Assembly: GCA_001777055.1 (NCBI GenBank)
Contig: MFCX01000022.1
Location: 1 to 27,099, forward strand
Length of the DNA stretch: 27,099 nucleotides
Source: Candidatus Daviesbacteria bacterium RIFCSPHIGHO2_02_FULL_39_12
Lineage (GTDB): Bacteria > Patescibacteriota > Microgenomatia > Daviesbacterales > UBA10151
Direction of reading: 5' to 3'
Shown in pieces: positions 21,438 through 27,099 of the stretch (within the stretch, counting starts at the first letter, position 1; each line of letters opens with the position of its first letter). The translations under genes were made by a program, and so were the position numbers. The notes under the pieces are model-generated. The model was not told the origin of the DNA. It was given only the letters and a program-made list of their open reading frames with translations, and searched no databases.

Positions 21438-21995
21438 TTAGCAGCCGCCCCATAAACCTCTTTTTTGCCCGCGTGCCTGCCTTTCTGCCTGTAAAAATTG
21501 CTCTGTAAATTTGACATCAGGAGGATAAGTTAAACTTTTGGCAAACCCTTCTCTTATTAAATAGTCATTCACAAAAAGTGTTTGTCCGTTTTCCAAAGGC
21601 AAATATACATATCTGAGCAATCTATTATATTTATCTGTCTCGGAAACATCCTTTTGTAAAATTACTTCTTTATTTAAAAGTAATTTCTTAGTCACATTAG
21701 AGGCCTCTTTACCAAAACAGCCAACAGGACGACGAGGATCTACAGTCTCCGGAGTGTCCACTCCAATTAAACGAACTTTGTTACCATTTTCCAATTCAAT
21801 TGTATCCCCATCAATCACCTTGGGAATTAGCGCCCTCTCTCCTTCTAAAGATTCCACTGCAGATTGGGTTGCAATTGGTTCTTGCCTATTTTCCACCAGG
21901 GGAGTGAAACTGGGCTTTAAACCGAACCAAAGTAGACTAAAACCTATGATGGTTATTAACAAGCTAGTTGCTACTAATAGTTTAGCGCCGTTCAT
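21438..21995 (-). CDS. Thermonuclease-like secreted nuclease (SNase fold)
   Basis: A Ca2+-dependent nuclease of the staphylococcal nuclease family, anchored by an N-terminal helix (about 5-24), so acting outside the cell. Active-site residues are in place: Asp64 in VIDGDT (equals D21 of staphylococcal nuclease), Arg75 in KVRLIGVDTPET (R35), Asp80 and Glu83 (D40, E43) and Arg125 in DKYNRLLRYVY (R87). The 185-residue length is normal for a secreted form. In a small reduced cell this may scavenge nucleotides from host or environmental DNA (inference). It starts 8 bases after the CvpA-CAP gene. Confidence 0.93.
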   Translation of the reverse strand: MNGAKLLVATSLLITIIGFSLLWFGLKPSFTPLVENRQEPIATQSAVESLEGERALIPKVIDGDTIELENGNKVRLIGVDTPETVDPRRPVGCFGKEASNVTKKLLLNKEVILQKDVSETDKYNRLLRYVYLPLENGQTLFVNDYLIREGFAKSLTYPPDVKFTEQFLQAERQARGQKRGLWGGC

Positions 21996-22003
21996 TTTTG
22001 AGA

Positions 22004-22957
22004 TTAGTTAGTAAACACCTGCACAAACATTTCCCCGTAAATTCCTCCATTTATTATCCCTACCCCTACCCTGGAAAAATCTGTTGATAAAATATTGGCT
22101 CTATGACCCTCTGAATTCATAAACCCTTTATGAGCAAGTTCTATGTCCGGAGCATAAGCTAAGTTTTCCCCAATTACTAAAAAATCTACTTGTAAATTTT
22201 CAGCTCTGTCAGCTACAGTCTGATTTTCCGGAGAATAATGGGAAAAATAACCTCTTGCAAACATATCTTTAGCATGTACTCTAGCCACCTCTACCAGTTT
22301 AGCGTCAAAAGTTAAAAGCTTTATTCCCCTGCTCACTCTTTCTCTATTTATTAAATTAAACATGACAATTTCAGATTTTACATCTGCACTAACGCCGGTA
22401 GTTTGGAATCCCAGGTTTACCTTCTCGTTAATCTCAGGCTTTATGGTTAAAAAGGTTAAAGAATCATTGGTAAAGACGTCAAAAACTTGTTTTAAGGGTT
22501 GCTCTAATTTATAGGCATTTTGTAAAATCCGGCTGCCTATTTGAGAATCCAATACCCCCTTTTTAATAACAGGCTGAATAGGAAAAGTGGCAATCATCAC
22601 AAGTAAAAAAGCCACAAATATTAACCCTCTTAAAAAGGCAGGCAAAACGGAAAGAAAATCAAAACTTTTAAATCTTAAAATAGTTTCTTTGGATATCAAT
22701 AATCTAACTATTAAGTAAAATATTGTTTCGGATATAAACCAAATTACCATAAACCCCAAAACTAAACTCAAGCCATGTGGCGCTCTAAATTGAGTTTCAA
22801 GAAACCTAGCCGGCAAGTTATAAAAAGTAAGTGAAGAAAACGAGGCTAAAAGAAAGCTTAATAAATCTAAAAACTCCAAAACAAAAGGCCGTCCTAAAGC
22901 GCCTAAAACAAATATCACTAAAAAAGCTGCAACAGTAAAATCTACCCAATTTCCCAT
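22004..22957 (-). CDS. CvpA-like membrane domain fused to a CAP/SCP domain
   Basis: The N-terminal half (about 1-130) contains four hydrophobic helices in the CvpA (colicin V production) pattern. The C-terminal half (about 190-317) is a CAP/SCP domain: MFNLINRERVSRGIKLLTFDAKLVEVARVHAKDM, FSHYSPENQTVADRAE, IGENLAYA and SEGHRANILSTDFSRVGVGI, with the His, Glu, Glu and His of the CAP cavity present. The fusion places an extracellular CAP domain on a membrane platform. It lies 3 bases after the P-type ATPase gene, so the two are surely cotranscribed. Ligand unknown. Confidence 0.88.
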   Translation of the reverse strand: MGNWVDFTVAAFLVIFVLGALGRPFVLEFLDLLSFLLASFSSLTFYNLPARFLETQFRAPHGLSLVLGFMVIWFISETIFYLIVRLLISKETILRFKSFDFLSVLPAFLRGLIFVAFLLVMIATFPIQPVIKKGVLDSQIGSRILQNAYKLEQPLKQVFDVFTNDSLTFLTIKPEINEKVNLGFQTTGVSADVKSEIVMFNLINRERVSRGIKLLTFDAKLVEVARVHAKDMFARGYFSHYSPENQTVADRAENLQVDFLVIGENLAYAPDIELAHKGFMNSEGHRANILSTDFSRVGVGIINGGIYGEMFVQVFTN

Positions 22958-22960
22958 TAT

Positions 22961-24772
22961 TTAATCACCCCCCTTGATTCTGCTTGCCCTAATAGCATTA
23001 ATAATCACTGTGACATCAATCACCTCCTGCAATCCGGCTCCCAAAATAGGGGGAATAAAACCAAAAGCAGCAAGGACCATTCCTGCCAAACTTAAACCGA
23101 TTCCTCCTACTATGGATTGCATAGCAATTTTAATGGTTTGTCTGGCAATACTGTATGTAGTCCCAATTGAGGAAAATTCGCTTCCCAGAAATACTACATC
23201 TGCTGCCTCTGAGGCTGCAGTTTGTTCTTCATTGGAAAAAACAATCCCTACATCCGCAGCTGCCAAGGCCGGGGCATCATTAATGCCGTCCCCTATCATA
23301 GCTATCACCTTCCCCTCCTTTCTTAACTTATTTATCTCTGCCAACTTATCCTCCGGTTCATATTCAGCCCTGAATTCTAACCTCTCCCCTAATTTTTGAA
23401 TTAATTTTTCTGCTTCCTGTTGCTTATCTCCTGTTAAAATCAGCAAATTTATTCCCTGGTTTTTAAAGTAATCAATTACATCCCGGGAATCTTTTTTTAT
23501 TTCATCCTCAAATTCAAAAACAGCCAGGTTTTTGCCTTTGGAGCTTAAAGCAATCGCCATCCCCTGATCTTCTTTTAACTTAGATAAGGTATATTTTTGA
23601 CCCTCTACTACTGCTGAAATTCCTTTGCCTACAATTTCTTCCACCTCTTTCGCATGTAAAATCGGAGTATTCAAATTCCTGGCAAAATCCACTACTGCTT
23701 TAGCCAGGGGATGCAAAGAATTTCTTTCAATCGCGGCGGCAATTCCCAGTATTTCATTTTGATTTAAATTTTTAGATAAAATTTGTAAATTCTTAAGCTT
23801 TGGTTTACCTATAGTAATAGTGCCGGTTTTATCAAACACCAGCATATTAATTCTTGAGAGTAATTCCAATGAAGCTAATCTCTTGACAATAATTCGCTTT
23901 TTGGCGGCAGCATTGACTCCGCCAAGCAAGGCAACCGGAGTGGCAATAATCAAAGGACAGGGAGTGGCAATAGCCAGTACCGCCAAAACCCTTGTTAAAT
24001 TAAAGTCGGAAGCAAACAAGGCAAAACCGGCTATCGCCAAAGTAATCACAGTAAAATAGCCGCTGTATTTATTGGCCAACCTTACCAAAGGCGACTTTTC
24101 TTCTTGAGCCTGTTTGACCAACTCTATAATTTTGTTGTAAGTGGAATTTTCCTCTGTTCTGGCCACCCTTAAGGCTAGAGGCGAACCCATATTAATAGTG
24201 CCGCTGAAAACTTGATCCCCTTCTACCTTTTCCACAAACTGGGCCTCGCCTGTTAAGGAAGACTCGTCTAGGAAAGTTGAGCTGCTTATTAAATTACCAT
24301 CTAAAGGTATTACTTCGCCTTTTTTAATAAAAATCTCCATTCCTTTTTGAATATCTTTAACCCTTGCCTCTTGCCCGGGATGGTCATTTTCCCAAAGAGT
24401 AACCTTATCAGGAATTCTTTCTGTTAGTTTGGTTAAGGACTCACGGGCTTTGTTGGCAGCATAGCTTTCCAAATTCCTGCCGCTGGCTATCATCAAAGCC
24501 AAAATCAAAGCCACCAAATGTTCACCTGTATATAGGGAAACCGCGATTGCCAAAATGGCAATGTAATCCAGAACAAAATGCTTTTTTGAAATAGAATGAA
24601 AACTTTCCTGAAATAGTTGAAAGCTACCCAAGAGGGTAAAAACCCAAGCTGCATAAACTGCCAAGATATCTTGATGAACAAACTTTAATCCTAAATACAA
24701 AAAAATCCCCAATAAAACCGCCACCGGCGCCACAAATTGCCTAATTAATGGGACTATCCTATTAATACTCAT
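22961..24772 (-). CDS. P1B-type heavy-metal translocating ATPase
   Basis: An ATP-driven metal pump. Motifs: actuator LTGEA (173-177), membrane metal site TPCPL (270-274), phosphorylation motif DKTGT (314-318, Asp314), the P1B-specific HP of SLHPLAK (354-355), TGD (448) and GDGINDAP (494-501). There is no N-terminal CxxC metal-binding domain. Seven or eight membrane helices are predicted. The last helix carries QEVIDVTVIINA instead of the HEGxT of Co/Zn types, and the metal site is TPC rather than CPC or SPC, so the substrate metal cannot be assigned. At 603 residues it is short but complete. A TACAAT -10 lies 7 nt before the ATG, so it should be leaderless. First gene of a minus-strand operon. 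Confidence 0.94.
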   Translation of the reverse strand: MSINRIVPLIRQFVAPVAVLLGIFLYLGLKFVHQDILAVYAAWVFTLLGSFQLFQESFHSISKKHFVLDYIAILAIAVSLYTGEHLVALILALMIASGRNLESYAANKARESLTKLTERIPDKVTLWENDHPGQEARVKDIQKGMEIFIKKGEVIPLDGNLISSSTFLDESSLTGEAQFVEKVEGDQVFSGTINMGSPLALRVARTEENSTYNKIIELVKQAQEEKSPLVRLANKYSGYFTVITLAIAGFALFASDFNLTRVLAVLAIATPCPLIIATPVALLGGVNAAAKKRIIVKRLASLELLSRINMLVFDKTGTITIGKPKLKNLQILSKNLNQNEILGIAAAIERNSLHPLAKAVVDFARNLNTPILHAKEVEEIVGKGISAVVEGQKYTLSKLKEDQGMAIALSSKGKNLAVFEFEDEIKKDSRDVIDYFKNQGINLLILTGDKQQEAEKLIQKLGERLEFRAEYEPEDKLAEINKLRKEGKVIAMIGDGINDAPALAAADVGIVFSNEEQTAASEAADVVFLGSEFSSIGTTYSIARQTIKIAMQSIVGGIGLSLAGMVLAAFGFIPPILGAGLQEVIDVTVIINAIRASRIKGGD

Positions 24773-24779
24773 CTATCTA

Positions 24780-24785
24780 ATTGTA
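24780..24785 (-). promoter_or_regulatory. -10 element TACAAT of the P-type ATPase operon
   Basis: TACAAT on the minus strand, 7 nt before the ATG at 24772; no Shine-Dalgarno. Part of the leaderless pattern. Confidence 0.5.
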
Positions 24786-24828
24786 ATCTAAAGCCAAAAA
24801 AAGAAAAGCGGAAGTTAGTAAGAGAGGG

Positions 24829-24834
24829 TATAAT
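24829..24834 (+). promoter_or_regulatory. -10 element TATAAT of the orphan gene at 24841
   Basis: TATAAT abuts the ATG at 24835 and lies 6 nt before the second in-frame ATG at 24841. Transcription cannot start before 24835 from this box, so 24841 is the likely translation start. Confidence 0.6.
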
Positions 24835-24840
24835 ATGGAA

Positions 24841-25440
24841 ATGGATGAGGAACGAGAAGATATATCTGGGAATGTAGCCCCCAGAGAAGTTACCAGAGGA
24901 GGCAAAACCAGAGAAGAATTGCGGCTGACTGTAGACTACCTGCCTAATCAAGCTAGAGAACTTCTATCAGCTGTTTCAGCAATCAGGATAATTTTGCCTA
25001 CATCAGTTGGAGAACCTAAGACCAACCTAATTATAGCCGGGGACGGTTTACTTAGGGCTGATGTCTATTTAGTCAAACTTCCTAATGATTTGTGGGTACT
25101 ATATTCGATATGCCCTACTGCTCAAAGTTCCTTACTTGTTCCCATTCAAGAACCATTCCAAAATTGGCTGGATAATTTACCCTCCATGGATTTAAACCCC
25201 TTTTCGCGTCTTAAACCCGGGGAAAGTATCTCCTACAGAGTAAATCTTTTTGATCAAGCTTTTAAGAAAAATAAAATTCAGGTAATCGCTGAACGGGGGA
25301 AAAATTTATTTGATCATACACTTACTATGATGTACAACCCTAGGAAAGGGAAACACGACATATTCGCTCAATTAACTAAAAAAGATAGAGGTAGCTGGGT
25401 AATGGAAGGGCTAGAGCACAAATTGCATTTGCAAAAATAA
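24841..25440 (+). CDS. Uncharacterised soluble protein
   Basis: Not recognised. 199 residues, no signal peptide and no membrane helix. The first 20 residues are charged and probably disordered; the rest looks like a mixed alpha/beta domain with conserved-looking turns (LIIAGDGLLRADVYLVKLPNDLWVL, RLKPGESISYRVNLFDQAF). The ATG at 24841 is chosen over 24835 because of the promoter position. It is divergent from the P-type ATPase (68 bases) and convergent with the next gene (6-base gap), with no terminator between. Confidence 0.6.
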   Translation: MDEEREDISGNVAPREVTRGGKTREELRLTVDYLPNQARELLSAVSAIRIILPTSVGEPKTNLIIAGDGLLRADVYLVKLPNDLWVLYSICPTAQSSLLVPIQEPFQNWLDNLPSMDLNPFSRLKPGESISYRVNLFDQAFKKNKIQVIAERGKNLFDHTLTMMYNPRKGKHDIFAQLTKKDRGSWVMEGLEHKLHLQK

Positions 25441-25446
25441 CTCCGA

Positions 25447-26052
25447 TTACTCAACCACCTCTTCACCTTCAAAGGCAACATCAGATTGATCCCCACTAGT
25501 CTGTGAATCCTCTGCTGTAGGAGCGACGAAAGTAAAATCAGCTAAAACTTTACTGTAAACTTTATTCCAAAAATCCTCTTCAATTTTGGGCATTTCGATT
25601 GTAAAAAGCACTCTGGAATCTAAAGCTCCGAGTAATAATCTATCCTCAGTTTTTATTTCCATTGCTTTTAAATTTCCCAATTTGACCTCTTTTGGAGTAT
25701 TTTTGGAGTTACCTTTGTTAACCTCTAGCCAATCATCCAAAGAAGAAAAAGTAGTGTCGGATATCTTTAGGGCTAAATTACCGTCTACATCTTTTGAGCT
25801 AAGTCGTATATCTGCATAGAAGCTAGGATTTTCTGTTTCATTTTTTGTCAATGAAAGATTATCCGGATAATCAAAGGTAAAGCCCGAAGGATCATTATAA
25901 GTTTTTAAAATTTCTGAAGGAACAATTTTGCTATCAGATTGGTTGATACTGCCAGTTATCAAAGGATTCTGTTGCGGACGATATATGATAAACACTACTC
26001 CTGCTATTAAAGCTAAAACCAAACCTGTTAGTATTGCAGTTTTTTTATCCAT
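25447..26052 (-). CDS. Membrane-anchored protein of unknown function, PsbP/DUF-like extracellular domain
   Basis: 201 residues from the ATG at 26052, which has TATACT 8 nt upstream; an ATG-less extension to 26091 would run over its promoter. An N-terminal helix (about 6-23) anchors the protein. The extracellular part begins YNDPSGFTFDYPDNLSL, the first-strand signature of PsbP-like/DUF1795-type domains ('D..GF.F.YP..W'), and continues with beta strands to about 180, then an acidic Ser/Glu-rich tail. Function unknown. The promoter region has a TTGACTATAGTCAA palindrome over the -35. Confidence 0.65.
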   Translation of the reverse strand: MDKKTAILTGLVLALIAGVVFIIYRPQQNPLITGSINQSDSKIVPSEILKTYNDPSGFTFDYPDNLSLTKNETENPSFYADIRLSSKDVDGNLALKISDTTFSSLDDWLEVNKGNSKNTPKEVKLGNLKAMEIKTEDRLLLGALDSRVLFTIEMPKIEEDFWNKVYSKVLADFTFVAPTAEDSQTSGDQSDVAFEGEEVVE

Positions 26053-26060
26053 TAATTTTG

Positions 26061-26091
26061 AGTATAGCATAGGTTTTTTGACTATAGTCAA
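26061..26091 (-). promoter_or_regulatory. Promoter with perfect operator-like palindrome TTGACTATAGTCAA
   Basis: Minus-strand TGC-TATACT extended -10 (26066-26061), 8 nt before the ATG. The 14-bp perfect palindrome at 26078-26091 contains the TTGACT -35 candidate (19-bp spacer). A dimeric repressor could bind there; none is identified. Confidence 0.5.
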
Positions 26092-26125
26092 TTGAGTATG
26101 TTAGTCTAATAATAGTCGAAGGATT

Positions 26126-26173
26126 AAATCTTAAGATTTCTCGTACATTCATGAAATTGAATGTACGAGAAAT
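26126..26173. repeat. 14-bp palindrome plus 15-bp-arm inverted repeat before the secreted-protein gene
   Basis: AAATCTTAAGATTT (26126-26139) is a perfect palindrome. Overlapping it, arms ATTTCTCGTACATTC (26136-26150) and GAATGTACGAGAAAT (26159-26173) are perfect reverse complements with an 8-nt loop. The second arm ends 3 nt before the ATG at 26177, so the structure would sit in the 5' end of the mRNA or at the promoter. Confidence 0.8.
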
Positions 26174-26176
26174 GAC

Positions 26177-26620
26177 ATGGATATGAACAAATGCCTTGTT
26201 CTGCTTATTACCCTATTTTCTTTATTCTTATTTGTCAGCAAAGCAGAAGCAAAAACTTTACCTCAGGCTCTAAAGGCCGGACAAAAAACAACAGTAGTCA
26301 GAAAAAATGTTGGGGCAGGTATTAATGTTTCCGTAAAATTACGTGCAGACAGAAGAGCAGTGATAGTCTATTTTTCTAACTTACAAAACGCATCTTTAGT
26401 TTCTTACTTTCTCACCTACAAAACTGATGTTCAAGAAGAAGGAGCTATGGGTGGGATTAAATTAACCGGTTCATCAACCGCCAGCCAAGAGCTGCTCTTT
26501 GGCACCTGCTCCAACAATGTCTGCAGGTATCATACAGGTATAAAGATTGCCAGATTGGAAGTTTCTTATACTGCTAAATCAGGCAAAAAATACCTTAAAA
26601 AGTATAAAATTAAAGTCTAA
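26177..26620 (+). CDS. Small secreted protein of unknown function
   Basis: 147 residues with a clear signal peptide (hydrophobic 7-20, VSKAEA-K cleavage near residue 25). The mature part is basic, predicted beta-rich, and has two cysteines in FGTCSNNVCRYH that could form a disulphide or bind metal. No family recognised. An ATG at 26183 is an alternative start. No Shine-Dalgarno is visible; instead a 15-bp inverted repeat ends 3 nt before the start. It converges with the DUF2795-like gene, 12 bases away. Confidence 0.65.
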   Translation: MDMNKCLVLLITLFSLFLFVSKAEAKTLPQALKAGQKTTVVRKNVGAGINVSVKLRADRRAVIVYFSNLQNASLVSYFLTYKTDVQEEGAMGGIKLTGSSTASQELLFGTCSNNVCRYHTGIKIARLEVSYTAKSGKKYLKKYKIKV

Positions 26621-26632
26621 GGGTTACAAAGA

Positions 26633-26839
26633 CTACATGCTTAATGCTGTTTTCACATCATCCGCATTATCATAGCTTCCTTCCGGCAAGTTTTCCATGA
26701 ACCACTTTTTATCCTCATCCGATATACCTGACATCTTATTACAAGCTTCTACCAAATTTTGCTTGGAAGCAGGATAGTCAACATGATCCATATGAGCTAC
26801 CATTGCAGCCTTTTGCTTAGGCATATTCATTTCATCCAT
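26633..26839 (-). CDS. DUF2795-like small protein
   Basis: 68 residues with the DUF2795 pattern: DHVDYPASKQNLVEACNKM and ISDEDKKWFMENLPEGSYDNADDVKTAL. These small helical proteins are frequent in actinobacteria and candidate-phyla genomes; function unknown. It has a perfect 10-base Shine-Dalgarno (AGGAGGTGAT, 26854-26845) 5 nt before the ATG, the strongest ribosome site in the window, so high expression is likely. Confidence 0.8.
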   Translation of the reverse strand: MDEMNMPKQKAAMVAHMDHVDYPASKQNLVEACNKMSGISDEDKKWFMENLPEGSYDNADDVKTALSM

Positions 26840-26844
26840 TTAAA

Positions 26845-26854
26845 ATCACCTCCT
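26845..26854 (-). promoter_or_regulatory. Perfect Shine-Dalgarno AGGAGGTGAT
   Basis: Complementary over 10 bases to the standard 16S rRNA 3' end (AUCACCUCCU), 5 nt from the ATG at 26839. It contrasts with the many genes here that have no ribosome site and shows the anti-Shine-Dalgarno is functional. Confidence 0.85.
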
Positions 26855-26911
26855 CACTATTAAACTATTAAAACATTCGCAAGTGAGAAAAAAGATAGAT
26901 TTAAGTTAAAG

Positions 26912-27099
26912 TTAAATAAGAAAGGGCATAGTACGTGGCTTTTGCCCTGTCAACCATGAATCCCTTGTTTCTAATAAATCCCTCCCCGCAGCTTGCTGCG
27001 GGGAACTGACCCCTAAAAAGAGATTAGACATAAACCTCCACAGTCTTTTTAACCTGTGCTTGTGTTTTTCTGCTCCAGGAACTTCCCTTACCATTTCAG
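26912..27099 (-). pseudogene. Transposase-like fragment, cut by the window edge
   Basis: The open frame runs in from the right edge and ends at 26912. KHKHRLKRLWRFMSNLF resembles the N-terminal helix of some DDE transposases ('HRLKRLxRFLSN'). After it, the frame is encoded by the hairpin at 26984-27005 (SSPQQAAGRDLL), so the gene seems interrupted by a repeat and then ends. Weak identification; the full element would lie beyond the window. Confidence 0.3.
26984..27005. repeat. Hairpin TCCCCGCAGC-TT-GCTGCGGGGA
   Basis: Ten-bp perfect stem and 2-nt loop. The 16 bases leading into it (AATAAATCCCTCCCCG, 26974-26989) are identical to 11136-11151, which lead into a different palindrome. This suggests a dispersed element family with a fixed left flank and variable stem. 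Confidence 0.7.

Noticed and set aside
21413..21517. N-terminal extension of the DUF192 protein
   Set aside because: It overlaps the thermonuclease gene and would bury the membrane anchor 40 residues inside; the ATG at 21412 starts a normal anchor.

Overview
The window looks like a compact, AT-rich bacterial chromosome of the Candidate Phyla Radiation (Patescibacteria), most likely a Microgenomates-type lineage. This is inferred from very tight gene packing, a shortened UvrC, a small DUF2795-type protein, a sortase with a Pro/Thr-stalk substrate, many orphan membrane-anchored proteins, and short palindromic repeats lying inside conserved genes. TGA acts as a normal stop (for example at the end of the DedA gene), which argues against the lineages that recode TGA as glycine. 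No rRNA, tRNA or CRISPR array was seen.

Layout. 1-1786: a CorA-type Mg2+ channel and a two-TM coiled-coil protein on the plus strand. 1796-13230: a long minus-strand block with uvrB, uvrA, a broken DksA/TraR-like gene, a secreted transglutaminase, uvrC, a four-TM holin-like protein, secG and an anchored solute-binding protein. A plus-strand DUF4258/YgiT toxin-antitoxin-like cassette interrupts it between uvrB and uvrA, bracketed by a 53-bp copy of the uvrB 3' end. 13231-14655: lexA, divergent from uvrB, then a flavodoxin-fold reductase. 14709-16404 (minus): a sortase and its LAPTG substrate, a post-stop relic frame, and a RelE-like toxin/antitoxin pair. 16429-17715: dedA and rsmI. 17704-24772 (minus): a P1B-type ATPase, CvpA-CAP fusion, thermonuclease, DUF192 protein, PEP-synthase-like protein and GT-C glycosyltransferase. 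24841-27099: small orphan proteins and a transposase-like fragment at the edge.

How the genes fit together. All three nucleotide excision repair genes and the SOS repressor lie within about 10 kb. The 5' regions of uvrA, uvrB and lexA share a 15-bp element (NTTCGGGWWWWRTTY, TTC half-sites 11 bp apart), absent upstream of uvrC, which I propose as the LexA operator. uvrA, uvrB and uvrC all carry in-frame palindromic inserts comparable to Rickettsia palindromic elements. Many genes have a -10 hexamer 6-8 nt before the start codon, so they should make leaderless mRNAs; only a few have Shine-Dalgarno sites, one of them perfect.

Most interesting: (1) the shared operator-like element, (2) the toxin-antitoxin cassette flanked by the duplicated uvrB end, (3) the palindromic inserts in repair genes, (4) the leaderless promoter architecture, (5) the sortase substrate whose only well-placed start is CTG.
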